Positions 16,795-28,461 of a stretch of 64,000 nucleotides of DNA are shown here, piece by piece. This DNA is from Massilia norwichensis. GTDB lineage: Bacteria; Pseudomonadota; Gammaproteobacteria; Burkholderiales; Burkholderiaceae_D. The position numbers were made by a program, and so were the translations under genes. The number at the start of each line of letters is the position of its first letter. Position 1 is the first letter of the stretch. Below the pieces are notes generated by a model, which saw nothing but the letters and a program-made list of their open reading frames with translations, was not told the origin of the DNA and ran no database searches. Location of the stretch: positions 51,544 to 115,543 of the forward strand of contig NZ_JANUGX010000021.1 of NCBI RefSeq assembly GCF_024753245.1. The letters run 5' to 3'.

Positions 16795-18117
16795 TTAACG
16801 TTTCGTGACGCGCCAAACCACATTGCCCACGTCATCGGCAATCAGCAGCGCCCCTTCCGCATCCTGCGCCAGACCGACCGGCGCGCCGAACAGCTGCTTC
16901 TCGTCCGCCGAGTGGAAACCTGTCACGACCGGCTGCGCAGGCCCGTTCGGCATGCCGTTCGCGAAAGGCACGTACACCACCTGGTAGCCGGACAGCGGCG
17001 TGCGGTCCCAGCTGCCGTGTTCGGCCACGAAGGCGCCGCCCTTGTACTGCGGCAGCATGTTCCCGGTATAGAACCACAGACCCAGGGCCGCGACGTGCGC
17101 GCCCAGCGCGTAATCCGGCTTGATGGCTTTCGCCACCAGGTCGGGGCGCTGCGGCTGGACGCGGCGGTCGACGTGCTGGCCCCAGTAGCTGTAGGGCCAG
17201 CCGTAGAAGCCTTTTTCCTGCACCGAGGTCAGGTAGTCCGGGACCAGGTCGGCGCCGATTTCGTCGCGCTCGTTGGCGATCGCCCAGAGCTTGCCGGATT
17301 GCGGTTCGAACTGCAGGCCGGTCGGATTGCGGATACCCGAGGCGTACACGCGGCTGGCGCCGTTGGTGGCGTCGACTTCCAGCACGGCGGCGCGGCGGTA
17401 TTCCACTTCGAGGCCGTTTTCCGTGATGTTGCTGTTCGAGCCGCTGCCGACGTACAGGTATTTGCCGTCGGGGCTCGCCACCATCGCCTTGGTCCAGTGG
17501 TGGTTGACGGTGCTGGGCAGGTCGCCGAGTTCGACGCCCGGGTCCGACATTTTGGTTTCGCCCGGCACGTAGCGGTACTTCATGATGTTGCCGGTGTTGG
17601 CGACGTACAGCGTGTCGCCGACCAGCTGGATGCCGAAGGGCGAGTGCAGGTTCTCGATATAGACGTGCTGTTCCCACTCGCCGCCGGCGCCAGGCTTGCG
17701 GCGCAGCAGGGTGACGCGGTTGCCGCCCTTGCCACCCTTGCCGGAGTTGTTCTTGACCTTGCCGGCAATGACCTGCTTCGGCGTGGTGACGGCTTCTTCA
17801 CCGGGGCCGTTGGCTTCGACCACCAGCACGTCACCGTTCGGCAGCGTCAGCAGCGAACGCGGGTGCTTGAGTCCGGACGCGATCTTCTCGATCTGCAGGC
17901 CGGCGATGACCTGCGGCCTGGCGTCGCCCTTCCAGCCGACGCCCTCGGGCACCTGCATCGGCGGGACCAGGAAGTCCTGCGGCTTGGGCATGACCGGATT
18001 GGCACCGATCTGCTGGGAGATGTTGACCTGGGCTTTCTCGCCGCAGGCGGAGAGTAGAAGCGACACGGCGGCGGCGATGCCCAGCGTCAGCGGCCATCCG
18101 CGTTCAAGCTTGTCCAT
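16795..18117 (-). CDS. sorbosone dehydrogenase-like PQQ-type lipoprotein
   Basis: A 440-residue exported beta-propeller protein of the sorbosone dehydrogenase / soluble glucose dehydrogenase superfamily. The N-terminus is a lipoprotein signal with lipobox LLLSAC (Cys about 25). Blade-like segments follow: LKHPRSLLTLPNGDVLVVEANG, LHSPFGIQLVGDTLYVANTGN, GIRNPTGLQFEPQSGKLWAIANERDEIG, and a C-terminal GAPVGLAQDAEGALLIADDVGNVVWRV. These GxLxxPxG-type repeats are usual for the family. Several members bind PQQ and oxidise aldoses, but substrate and cofactor here are not proven. It overlaps the DUF2231 gene upstream by 14 bp, implying one transcript. Confidence 0.8.
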   Translation of the reverse strand: MDKLERGWPLTLGIAAAVSLLLSACGEKAQVNISQQIGANPVMPKPQDFLVPPMQVPEGVGWKGDARPQVIAGLQIEKIASGLKHPRSLLTLPNGDVLVVEANGPGEEAVTTPKQVIAGKVKNNSGKGGKGGNRVTLLRRKPGAGGEWEQHVYIENLHSPFGIQLVGDTLYVANTGNIMKYRYVPGETKMSDPGVELGDLPSTVNHHWTKAMVASPDGKYLYVGSGSNSNITENGLEVEYRRAAVLEVDATNGASRVYASGIRNPTGLQFEPQSGKLWAIANERDEIGADLVPDYLTSVQEKGFYGWPYSYWGQHVDRRVQPQRPDLVAKAIKPDYALGAHVAALGLWFYTGNMLPQYKGGAFVAEHGSWDRTPLSGYQVVYVPFANGMPNGPAQPVVTGFHSADEKQLFGAPVGLAQDAEGALLIADDVGNVVWRVTKR

Positions 18118-18553
18118 GGCTGTATTCCTTGTAAGTTACGGTATCGCTGGCCAGCAGAACCCGTCCGACCACCATCGCCAGCACCGTCAGAATCGACAGC
18201 CAGACGCCAGCCGGCATGGTGGCGTAGGCGTCGCGGCTGTGCACGAAGGCGTTCAGCAGGGCGGCGATGATCGCCACCACGTTGAGCCAGAAGTTCAGGG
18301 CCAGGTTGCGCGTACGGACGCGGGCCTTGCCGAACCAGGTGCGGCCGAGATTGATGAGCTGGGGAATGATGGCGAACACCAGCCCGATGCTGATGAGCCA
18401 TGCTGCCGCCTTCACCCAGAGGATGGTGTAGGTATTTGCGTACAGGACGTCGAAGATGAGCGCGGCCACGAAGAAGCCGAACGGTATCGGGTCGAGCACG
18501 TCGAAGATCGCCGATGTGATGCTGAATCGGGATGAACGGGTTTGCGCTTGCAT
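18104..18553 (-). CDS. DUF2231 membrane protein
   Basis: A 149-residue polytopic membrane protein with four hydrophobic segments (FFVAALIFDVLYANTYTI, AAAWLISIGLVFAIIPQLI, FWLNVVAIIAALLNAFV, VWLSILTVLAMVVGRVLL), as in DUF2231. The DPIPFGFFVAALIFDV opening is characteristic. Some family members have been proposed to bind heme or act with cytochromes; nothing here confirms that. It lies upstream of and overlaps the sorbosone-dehydrogenase-like gene by 14 bp, so it could be the membrane electron acceptor for that exported enzyme. That partnership is inference from gene order. Confidence 0.8.
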   Translation of the reverse strand: MQAQTRSSRFSITSAIFDVLDPIPFGFFVAALIFDVLYANTYTILWVKAAAWLISIGLVFAIIPQLINLGRTWFGKARVRTRNLALNFWLNVVAIIAALLNAFVHSRDAYATMPAGVWLSILTVLAMVVGRVLLASDTVTYKEYSHGQA

Positions 18554-18686
18554 GATGCTGCCCTTTCAAGGTGTGAGCGCCTGATGGCCAGGCGCGATAG
18601 CTTGTTATAAGCCTAGCAAAATCTTGAACATGCTGTCGCATGACAGGGCGCTGCAAAATCCGTATGAGCTTCCTCGAAAAGCTTCG

Positions 18687-18715
18687 TTGTCCCGGCAAAC
18701 GGGCGGGCATAAGCT
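18687..18715 (+). promoter_or_regulatory. candidate sigma-70 promoter of the dioxygenase-ABC operon
   Basis: TTGTCC (18687-18692) and TAAGCT (18710-18715) are separated by exactly 17 bp and lie 31 bp upstream of the TauD-like start. Spacing is ideal and the hexamers are acceptable in a GC-rich genome. A weak TAAGCT and absence of other support keep the call tentative. Confidence 0.4.
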
Positions 18716-18745
18716 GGGCCCAAGTTCACTCATCCGGATCCGCCC

Positions 18746-19660
18746 ATGTCCGCCGTTCTCCAGGAAACGCAGCAACTAATAGACAACGCAGACAACGCGC
18801 CGTCGCGCCAGCAGTTCGCGATCAGGGCCTACGATGCGCCGCTGGGTGCCGAGGTCCTGGGGCTCGACCTGAGCCGGCCGCTGTCCGACGACGACTTCGC
18901 GCGCCTGCACCGCGCCCACCTGGACCATCACGTGCTGGTGTTCCGCGACCAGCAGATCACGCCGGCCCAGCAGGTGGCCTTCAGCCGCCGCTTCGGCCCG
19001 CTGCAGATCCACGTGCTGCGCCAGTTCCAGCTGGCATCCGATCCGGAGGTGCTGGTCATTTCGAATATCCGCGAGAACGGCCAGCCGATCGGCTTGGGCG
19101 ATGCCGGCCACTTCTGGCATTCCGACCTCTCGTACAAGGAAACGCCCAGCCTGGGCTCGATGCTGCACGCCCAGGAGCTGCCGGAAGAGGGCGGCGATAC
19201 CCTGTTCGCCAACCAGCACACGGCCTGGGACAGCCTGCCTGACTACCTGAAGCGTGCGGTCGAAGGCTTGACGGCCGAGCACAGCTACCTGGCCCGTTAC
19301 GAAGACCTGCGCAAGCGCAATCCTTGGCGACCGGCCCTGACCCAGGCCCAGATCGACGAAGTGAAACCGGTCGTGCACCCGGTGGTGCGCACCCATCCCG
19401 AAACCGGGCGCAAGGCGCTGTTCGTCAGCGAGCATTTCACGACCCGCATCGTCGGCCTGCCGGAAGACGCATCGCGCGGGCTGCTGGCCGCGCTGTTCGA
19501 CCACGGCACCCGGCCCGAGCACATCTACCGCCATCGCTGGCAGCCGCAGGACATGGTGTTCTGGGATAACCGCTCGCTGATGCACCTGGCGGCCGGCTGC
19601 CCCGAGCACCAGCGCCGCAAACTGTACCGCACCACGATCGAGGGCGACGTGCCCTTCTGA
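18746..19660 (+). CDS. TauD/TfdA-family 2-oxoglutarate-dependent dioxygenase
   Basis: A 304-residue Fe(II)/2-oxoglutarate oxygenase. The iron triad is visible: His125 and Asp127 in FWHSDLSY and His280 in NRSLMHLA, with a downstream arginine (RRKLYRTT) that would bind 2-oxoglutarate. The DHHVLVFRDQQITPAQQVAFSRRFG region is typical of TauD. Family members release sulfite from taurine or alkyl sulfates, or hydroxylate aryloxyalkanoates. The downstream SsuA/TauA-like importer makes an organosulfur substrate the best guess. Expression is expected under sulfate limitation, but no CysB/Cbl site was identified. Length is slightly above TauD (283). Confidence 0.88.
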   Translation: MSAVLQETQQLIDNADNAPSRQQFAIRAYDAPLGAEVLGLDLSRPLSDDDFARLHRAHLDHHVLVFRDQQITPAQQVAFSRRFGPLQIHVLRQFQLASDPEVLVISNIRENGQPIGLGDAGHFWHSDLSYKETPSLGSMLHAQELPEEGGDTLFANQHTAWDSLPDYLKRAVEGLTAEHSYLARYEDLRKRNPWRPALTQAQIDEVKPVVHPVVRTHPETGRKALFVSEHFTTRIVGLPEDASRGLLAALFDHGTRPEHIYRHRWQPQDMVFWDNRSLMHLAAGCPEHQRRKLYRTTIEGDVPF

Positions 19661-19693
19661 TGTGCCCATCCAATCCACCAAGAAAAGACCACC

Positions 19694-20713
19694 ATGCGCA
19701 TCCCGTTTGCCAGGTTTTCCACCACCCTGATGCTGTCCACGCTGGCGCTGTCCGCGCTGCTCGCCGCACCGGCGCGGGCCGAGGGCCAGCTGCGCATCGC
19801 CCAGCAGTTCGGCCTCGTCTACCTGCTGCTGAACGTGGCCCAGGACCAGAAGCTGATCGAAAAGCACGGCCTGAAACAGGGTGTGCCGGTGCAGGTCGAG
19901 TACGTGCAGCTGTCGGGCGGGAATGCCGCCAACGATGCGCTGCTGTCCGGCTCCATCGACGTGGCCGGTGCCGGCGTTGGGCCGCTGCTGACGATCTGGG
20001 ACCGTACCCGCGGCCGCCAGAACGTCAGGGGCATCGCTTCGCTCGGCAACTTTCCCTACTACCTGGTCAGCACCAATCCGAACGTGAAGACGATCGCCGA
20101 TTTCAGCGACAAGGACCGCATTGCACTGCCGGCGGTGACGGTATCGGTGCAGGCCCGCATCCTGCAGATGGCCGCGGCCAAGCAGTGGGGCACGGCGCAG
20201 TACGCGCGCCTGGACCGCCTGACGCAGTCGGTGCCGCACCCGGATGCCACCGCCGCCCTGATCGCCGGCCAGACCGAGCTGAACGGCCACTTCGGCAACC
20301 CGCCTTTCCAGGACCAGGAACTGGCCGGCAATCCGAAGGCCCACATCGTCCTCAACTCGTATGACGTGCTGGGCGGGCCGAACTCCGCCACCGTGCTGTA
20401 CGCCACCGAGAAGTGGGTGAAGGAAAACCCGAAGACCTACCGTGCCTTCGTCGATGCGCTCAACGAAGCGGCCCAGCTGATCACGGCCAACCCGGAGCTC
20501 GGGGCCGATGCCTACCTGCGCGTGACCAAGGCGAAAACCGACCGTGCCTTCCTGCTGAAGGTGATCAAGAACCCACAGATCCAGTTCAAGGTGGCGCCGC
20601 AGAACACGCTGGGCCTGGCCCAGTTCCTGTTCCAGGCCGGCGCCATCAAGAACCAGCCGGCTTCGTGGCGCGACTACTTCTTCGCGCACCCGGCGCTGGG
20701 CGCGGGTAGTTAA
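19694..20713 (+). CDS. ABC transporter substrate-binding protein, nitrate/sulfonate/taurine type
   Basis: A 339-residue periplasmic binding protein with a cleavable signal peptide (residues 1 to about 25, ending APARA). The mature N-terminus (QLRIAQQFGLVYLLLNVAQDQKLIEKHG) and the GNAANDALLSGSIDVAGAGVGPLL segment are characteristic of the SsuA/TauA/NrtA group. It would capture the oxygenase substrate or a related organosulfonate. It starts 33 bp after the dioxygenase gene and 12 bp before the ATPase gene, so it belongs to the same operon. Substrate assignment rests on the TauD-like neighbour. Confidence 0.88.
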   Translation: MRIPFARFSTTLMLSTLALSALLAAPARAEGQLRIAQQFGLVYLLLNVAQDQKLIEKHGLKQGVPVQVEYVQLSGGNAANDALLSGSIDVAGAGVGPLLTIWDRTRGRQNVRGIASLGNFPYYLVSTNPNVKTIADFSDKDRIALPAVTVSVQARILQMAAAKQWGTAQYARLDRLTQSVPHPDATAALIAGQTELNGHFGNPPFQDQELAGNPKAHIVLNSYDVLGGPNSATVLYATEKWVKENPKTYRAFVDALNEAAQLITANPELGADAYLRVTKAKTDRAFLLKVIKNPQIQFKVAPQNTLGLAQFLFQAGAIKNQPASWRDYFFAHPALGAGS

Positions 20714-20725
20714 GGAGGAGGGCGC

Positions 20726-21613
20726 ATGAACATATTTCCATTCCAGGCGGCGCTCGCGGCTTCGCCGCTGCCGGCGCCCCTGTCGGCGCCATTACCGGCA
20801 CCACTACTGCGGGCGCAGGATGTCAGCATCGATTACGCGTCCGGTGCCGGCAGCGTGCGCGCCACCCACCAGGTCAGCTTCGACGTCTATGAGGGCGACC
20901 GCTTCGTGCTGCTCGGGCCTTCCGGCTGCGGCAAGTCGACCCTGCTGAAGGCGGTCGGCGGCTTCGTCCAGCCGACCAGCGGCGGCCTGCTGCTGCGCGG
21001 CCGGCGCATCGTCAAGCCGGGGCCGGACCGCATCGTCGTGTTCCAGGAATTCGACCAGCTGCCGCCATGGAAGACGGTGCGGCAGAACGTGATGTTCCCG
21101 CTGCTGGCCGGCGGCGTGAAGAAGAAGGAAGCGCAGGCGCGCGCGCTGCACTGGCTCGACAAGGTGGGCCTGGCGCGCTTTGCCGACGCTTACCCGCATA
21201 CCCTGTCCGGCGGCATGAAGGCGCGCGTGGCGATCGCCCGCGCGCTGGCCATGCAGCCCGACATCCTGCTGATGGACGAGCCTTTCGCCGCGCTCGATGC
21301 GCTCACCCGCCGGCGCATGCAGGAAGAGCTGCAGGCGCTGTGGGAGGAGGTCGGGTTCACGATGCTGTTCGTGACCCATTCGATCGAGGAAGCGCTGGTG
21401 GTCGGCAACCGCATCCTGCTGCTGTCGCCGCATCCGGGCCGGGTGCGGGCCGAGATCGACAGCCACCGGTTCGGCCTGGCCAGCAGCGGCAGCGAGGCGT
21501 TCCAGGCAGCGGCCCAGCGCATCCACCGCCTGCTGTTCGGCGATGCGCAGCCCGCGGCGCCAGACCGGGAAAGCGCAGCCGGCGAGCCGGCGGCAGTGGC
21601 GGTGCAGGCATGA
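20726..21613 (+). CDS. ABC transporter ATP-binding protein, SsuB/TauB type
   Basis: A 295-residue ATPase. Walker A is GPSGCGKST (about residues 64-72), the signature is LSGGMKARVAIARAL, Walker B is ILLMDEPFAALD, and the switch His lies in VTHSIEEA. This order and the FQEFDQLPPW Q-loop region match the nitrate/sulfonate/taurine importers. The N-terminus has an odd Ala/Pro/Leu-rich extension (about residues 8-30, repeated PLPAPLSAPLPAPL) before the ATPase fold. AGGAGG lies just upstream of ATG 20726. The stop overlaps the permease start by ATGA. Confidence 0.9.
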   Translation: MNIFPFQAALAASPLPAPLSAPLPAPLLRAQDVSIDYASGAGSVRATHQVSFDVYEGDRFVLLGPSGCGKSTLLKAVGGFVQPTSGGLLLRGRRIVKPGPDRIVVFQEFDQLPPWKTVRQNVMFPLLAGGVKKKEAQARALHWLDKVGLARFADAYPHTLSGGMKARVAIARALAMQPDILLMDEPFAALDALTRRRMQEELQALWEEVGFTMLFVTHSIEEALVVGNRILLLSPHPGRVRAEIDSHRFGLASSGSEAFQAAAQRIHRLLFGDAQPAAPDRESAAGEPAAVAVQA

Positions 21614-22494
21614 GCGCGCGCATCGATCCTGTGCTTCGGCCGGAGTACGAGCTGCCCTTGCTGCCACCCGAGACCACGCAGGCGGCGGGCGTGCCGGCGT
21701 CGCGGGCGCGCCTGCCGGGCTTCCTGGCGCGCGCCGGCTGGCTGCGCAAGGCCGTCCTGCTGCTGGTGCTGGCCGCACTCTGGGAGTGGGCCGCGCGCGC
21801 CGCCAACAACGACCTGCTGCTGCCGGGCTTCCTGCAGACCGCGCGCGCCTTCGCCGAGGGCATCGCTTCCGGCGAGCTGCCGCGCTACGTGGGCGTGTCG
21901 CTGGCGGTGCTGCTGCAGGGCTACCTGGCAGGGGCGCTGGGCGCTTTCCTGCTGACGACGCTGGCAATGTCGAGCCGGCTCGGGCGCGACCTGCTGGAGC
22001 TGCTGACCGCCATGTTCAATCCGCTGCCGGCGATCGCGCTGCTGCCGGTGGCCCTGCTGTGGTTCGGTCTCGGCAAGGGCAGCCTGGTATTCGTGCTGGT
22101 GCATTCGGTGATGTGGCCGCTGGCGCTGAATGCCTATGCCGGCTTTCGCGCGGTGCCGGACACGCTGCGCATGGCCGGCCGTAATTACGGACTGGGCGGA
22201 CTGCGCATGGTGACCCAGATCCTGGTGCCGGCGGCGCTGCCGGCCATCCTGTCGGGCCTGAAGATCGGCTGGGCCTTCGCCTGGCGCACCTTGATCGCGG
22301 CCGAGCTGGTGTTTGGCACCACCTCCGGCAAGGGCGGCCTGGGCTGGTACATCTTCCAGAGCCGTAACGAGCTGTTCACCGACAAGGTCTTTGCCGGCCT
22401 GGCGACGGTGATCGTGATCGGCCTGCTGTTCGAACACATCGTGTTCGATGCCGTCGAGCGGCTGACGGTACGGCGTTGGGGGATGCAGCGCTGA
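21610..22494 (+). CDS. ABC transporter permease, SsuC/TauC type
   Basis: A 294-residue inner-membrane permease with about six helices. The N-terminal ~50 residues are Pro/Arg-rich and cytoplasmic. The EAA-like coupling loop is AGRNYGLGGLRMVTQILVPAALPAILSGLKIGWAFAWRTLIAAE, which fits binding-protein-dependent permeases for sulfonates, nitrate and taurine. It overlaps the ATPase gene by 4 bp (ATGA) and completes the importer. No further organosulfur gene follows; the next gene, 12 bp on, is a histidine kinase. Confidence 0.9.
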   Translation: MSARIDPVLRPEYELPLLPPETTQAAGVPASRARLPGFLARAGWLRKAVLLLVLAALWEWAARAANNDLLLPGFLQTARAFAEGIASGELPRYVGVSLAVLLQGYLAGALGAFLLTTLAMSSRLGRDLLELLTAMFNPLPAIALLPVALLWFGLGKGSLVFVLVHSVMWPLALNAYAGFRAVPDTLRMAGRNYGLGGLRMVTQILVPAALPAILSGLKIGWAFAWRTLIAAELVFGTTSGKGGLGWYIFQSRNELFTDKVFAGLATVIVIGLLFEHIVFDAVERLTVRRWGMQR

Positions 22495-22506
22495 GTTTGT
22501 TGTAAC

Positions 22507-25071
22507 ATGGGTGGGATGAATCTACCCCTGCCTCTCCACCCACCCACGCTCGCCACCGAGTCCGCACTCGAACAGGCCAAGATCAGCCGGCCCTACCGCG
22601 AGCTGCTGCGGCTGTTCGAGCAGGCACCCGGCTTCGTCTGTTTTTTTCGCGGACCGCGCCACGTGTACGAGCTGCAGAATCATGCCCACCACCGGCTGGC
22701 CGGCTTCAAGGACATCATCGGCAAGCCGGTGCGCGAAGCCTTGCCGGAGCTGGAAGGGCAGCAGTTCTTCGAGCTGCTCGACCAGGTGTTCGCGAGCGGC
22801 CAGGCCTTCGTCGGCACGGCGCTGCCGCTGGGCGTGATTCAGGCCGGCGGCGGCCAGGCGGTGATGCGCTACATCGACTTCGTCTACCAGCCCATCGTCG
22901 ACGAAGCCGGCGCGGTGGTCGGCATCTTCTCGCAGGGCAGCGACGTGACCGAGCGCGTGCTGGCCGAGGAAAGCCTGCGCCGCAAACAGGAAGAGCTGGA
23001 GCGCATGGTCGAGCAGCGCACCGCGGCGCTGTCCGAGGCCCATGCGGCGCTCAAGCTGGCCAACGAACTGCAGGGCGACAAGATGCACCTGCAGCGCCTG
23101 TTCGAGCAGGCGCCGGGCTTCATCTGCGTGCTGCGCGGCCCCGAACACGTGTTCGAACTGGCGAATGCCTCCTACCGCCAGCTGACCGGCGGCCGCGAGC
23201 TGATCGGCAAGAATATCCGTACGGCCCTGCCGGAAGTCGTGGACCAGGGGTTCACCGGCCTGCTCGACGAGGTCTACCGCACCGGGCGCGCCTTCATCGG
23301 CCGCGCGGTGCCGGTCGATCTGCTCAGCGGCCCGGATGGGCTCAAGGCCACGCGCCACCTCGACTTCATCTACCAGCCCGTACTGGACCCGATGGGTGCG
23401 GTGATCGGCATCTTCGTGCAGGGCAACGACGTCACCGAGCAAAAGCAGGCACGGGACGAACTGGCGCGGCACCAGATGGAACTGGAGTCGCTGGTGAGCG
23501 CGCGCACCGAGGAACTGTCGGCGGCCCAGCATGCGCTGCAGCGTTCGCAGAAGATGGAAGCGATCGGCAAGCTGACCGGCGGCGTGGCCCACGACTTCAA
23601 CAACATCCTGCAGGTGGTCGGCGGCAATCTGGAACTGCTGCAGCGGCGTATCGAGCAATTGCAGCCCGACGGCGATGGCCGCCAGCTGCTGGAGACGGCG
23701 CTGCAGGCGGTCGAGCGGGGCGGCAAGCTGTCCGCACAGCTGCTGGCCTTCGCGCGCCGCCAGCCGCTGCAGCCGGTGGTGGTGAATCCGGGCCGCATCG
23801 TCGGCGAGATGGACGACCTGCTGCGGCGCGCGCTGGGCGAAACCATCCAGATCGAGACCGTGCGCGGCGGCGGCCTGTGGAACACGGTGGTCGACCCGAA
23901 CCAGCTCGAAAACGTGATCCTGAACCTGGCGATCAATGCGCGCGACGCGATGCCTGGCGGCGGCCGCCTCACGATCGAGATCGGCAACGCGCTGCTCGAC
24001 GATGCCTATGTGGCCGCCGAGCCGGACATCAAGGCTGGCCAGTACGTGCTGATCGCGGTGTCCGATACCGGCAGCGGCATGAGCCCGGAGGTGCTGGAGC
24101 GCGCCTGCGAACCCTTCTTCACGACCAAGCCGGAAGGCGTGGGCACCGGCCTCGGGCTGTCGATGGCCTATGGCTTCGTCAAGCAGACCGGCGGCCATTT
24201 CCGCATCTATTCCGAGGTCGGGCACGGCACCACGATCAAGATGTATTTCCCGCGCAGCTTCGAAACGGAGAATACCGTGACGCGCCTGACCGGGGGCCCG
24301 GTCGAGGGCGGTACCGAGACCGTGCTGGTGGTCGAGGACGATGCGGCTGTGCAGCGCACCGTGGTCGAGATGCTGGGCAGCCTAGGCTACCGTGTGCTGA
24401 AGGCGGACAATGCCAGCGCCGCGCTCAGCATCGTCAAGAGCGGCATGCCGATCGACCTGCTGTTCACCGACGTCGTGATGCCCGGACCGCTGCGCAGCCC
24501 AGAGCTGGCGCGCCAGGCCAAGGAACTGCTGCCGGGCCTGGCGGTGCTGTTCACCTCGGGCTACACCCAGAACGCGATCGTGCATGGCGGCCGCCTCGAT
24601 CCGGGCGTCGAGCTGCTCTCGAAGCCTTATGGCCGCGACCAGCTGGCGCGCAAGATCCGCCACCTGCTGGCCAACCGCAGCATCCCGGCGGTGCCCGAGC
24701 CGGGCACGGTGGCGCAGGCGGCGGTGGCGCGCCGCATCCTGGTGGCGGAAGACAATCGGGACCTGATGCAGACGACCTGCGGCCTGTTCGATGCGCTGGG
24801 CCATGCCGCCAGCGGCGCGGCCACGCTGGATGCCGCCGTGGCCCTGCTGCGGGACGGCGCCTTCGACCTGCTGTTCACCGACATCGACCTGGCCGGCCAG
24901 TCCGGCATCGACCTGGCGCGCCTCGCGCTCGCGGGGCAGCCGGGGCTGAAGGTGGCCTTCGCTTCGGGCTATGGCGCGCCCGAACGCGACGCGCTCGGGT
25001 TCCCGTTCTGGGTGGTCGCCAAGCCTTACAGCCTGGAAGACCTCGAGAACCTGTTGGCGCGGATGGTATGA
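22507..25071 (+). CDS. hybrid histidine kinase, PAS-PAS-HisKA-HATPase-REC-REC
   Basis: An 854-residue cytoplasmic sensor kinase. Two PAS domains (about 30-150 and 195-315) are clear duplicates: both start FEQAPGF and share the IGK-x-x-R-x-ALPE pattern. A coiled-coil leads to the HisKA domain with phosphorylated His362 in GGVAHDFNNIL, and a Bergerat ATPase domain follows (NLAINARDAMPGGG, DTGSGM, GTGLGLSM). Two receiver domains end the protein, with Asp655 (FTDVVMPG) and Asp792 (FTDIDLAG). No HPt domain and no transmembrane helix are visible. The start is ATG 22507 or 22516. No response regulator adjoins it; the signal is unknown, though the 12-bp distance to the ABC operon may mean cotranscription. 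Confidence 0.9.
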   Translation: MGGMNLPLPLHPPTLATESALEQAKISRPYRELLRLFEQAPGFVCFFRGPRHVYELQNHAHHRLAGFKDIIGKPVREALPELEGQQFFELLDQVFASGQAFVGTALPLGVIQAGGGQAVMRYIDFVYQPIVDEAGAVVGIFSQGSDVTERVLAEESLRRKQEELERMVEQRTAALSEAHAALKLANELQGDKMHLQRLFEQAPGFICVLRGPEHVFELANASYRQLTGGRELIGKNIRTALPEVVDQGFTGLLDEVYRTGRAFIGRAVPVDLLSGPDGLKATRHLDFIYQPVLDPMGAVIGIFVQGNDVTEQKQARDELARHQMELESLVSARTEELSAAQHALQRSQKMEAIGKLTGGVAHDFNNILQVVGGNLELLQRRIEQLQPDGDGRQLLETALQAVERGGKLSAQLLAFARRQPLQPVVVNPGRIVGEMDDLLRRALGETIQIETVRGGGLWNTVVDPNQLENVILNLAINARDAMPGGGRLTIEIGNALLDDAYVAAEPDIKAGQYVLIAVSDTGSGMSPEVLERACEPFFTTKPEGVGTGLGLSMAYGFVKQTGGHFRIYSEVGHGTTIKMYFPRSFETENTVTRLTGGPVEGGTETVLVVEDDAAVQRTVVEMLGSLGYRVLKADNASAALSIVKSGMPIDLLFTDVVMPGPLRSPELARQAKELLPGLAVLFTSGYTQNAIVHGGRLDPGVELLSKPYGRDQLARKIRHLLANRSIPAVPEPGTVAQAAVARRILVAEDNRDLMQTTCGLFDALGHAASGAATLDAAVALLRDGAFDLLFTDIDLAGQSGIDLARLALAGQPGLKVAFASGYGAPERDALGFPFWVVAKPYSLEDLENLLARMV

Positions 25072-25078
25072 TGGCGGC

Positions 25079-25432
25079 ATGACGTTTCTGAATGTGCCCT
25101 ACGCGGAAAAAGACCAGGCCCGCGAACTCGGCGCTCGCTGGAATCCGACCCGCAAGCGCTGGTATGTGCCGACCGGCGTGGCGCTCGAGGCTTTCGAGCG
25201 CTGGCTGCCCAAGGACGGCGAGGCGGACGGCAAGGCCGATGGCAAGTCCGCGCCTGGCCGGGTCGACGCCCGCGCCGCCAAGCTGGTCACCGGCAGCCGC
25301 TATGTCGAGATCGACCACGCCTGCAATCCCTTCGAAGCCTGCCCGCTGTGCGCGCCGGTACTGGCGCAAAGCGGCTGGACGGCCGCGCACCAGGATGTGC
25401 TGAAGGCGATGCAGGCGCTCGGCCGGCGCTGA
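25079..25432 (+). CDS. DUF5710 domain protein
   Basis: A 117-residue small protein. The first ~45 residues (LNVPYAEKDQARELGARWN, then KRWYVPTGV) match the DUF5710 domain, a short module found in primase-like, topoisomerase-associated and mobilisation proteins, with unknown biochemical role. The C-terminal part contains three cysteines in CNPFEACPLC, which could bind a metal together with a nearby His. The gene starts 7 bp after the hybrid kinase stop and converges with the second kinase, whose stop is 9 bp away. No signal peptide or membrane helix is present. Confidence 0.75.
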   Translation: MTFLNVPYAEKDQARELGARWNPTRKRWYVPTGVALEAFERWLPKDGEADGKADGKSAPGRVDARAAKLVTGSRYVEIDHACNPFEACPLCAPVLAQSGWTAAHQDVLKAMQALGRR

Positions 25433-25441
25433 CGCCCGCCC

Positions 25442-28279
<2,838 letters not shown>

Positions 28280-28461
28280 GAGAGAAGGGAGAATGGCGAA
28301 ATAGACAATTTTACAGGACAAACTTTGCGTGCGCCCGCACGCTTACGCACTGTCTTTCCGCACCATGCTGGTGCATTTTTCGCTCTGCCGAAACGTGTGC
28401 GGCGCAGAGCCGGAATCGACATAAGATGGCGGCGCGACTCACCGGGAAAGGAAGCAAGGCC

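Noticed and set aside
22507..25071. possibility that the first hybrid kinase is PrsK of the PEP-CTERM system
   Set aside because: PrsK has an N-terminal multi-helix membrane region and no receivers; this kinase is soluble with two PAS and two receiver domains.
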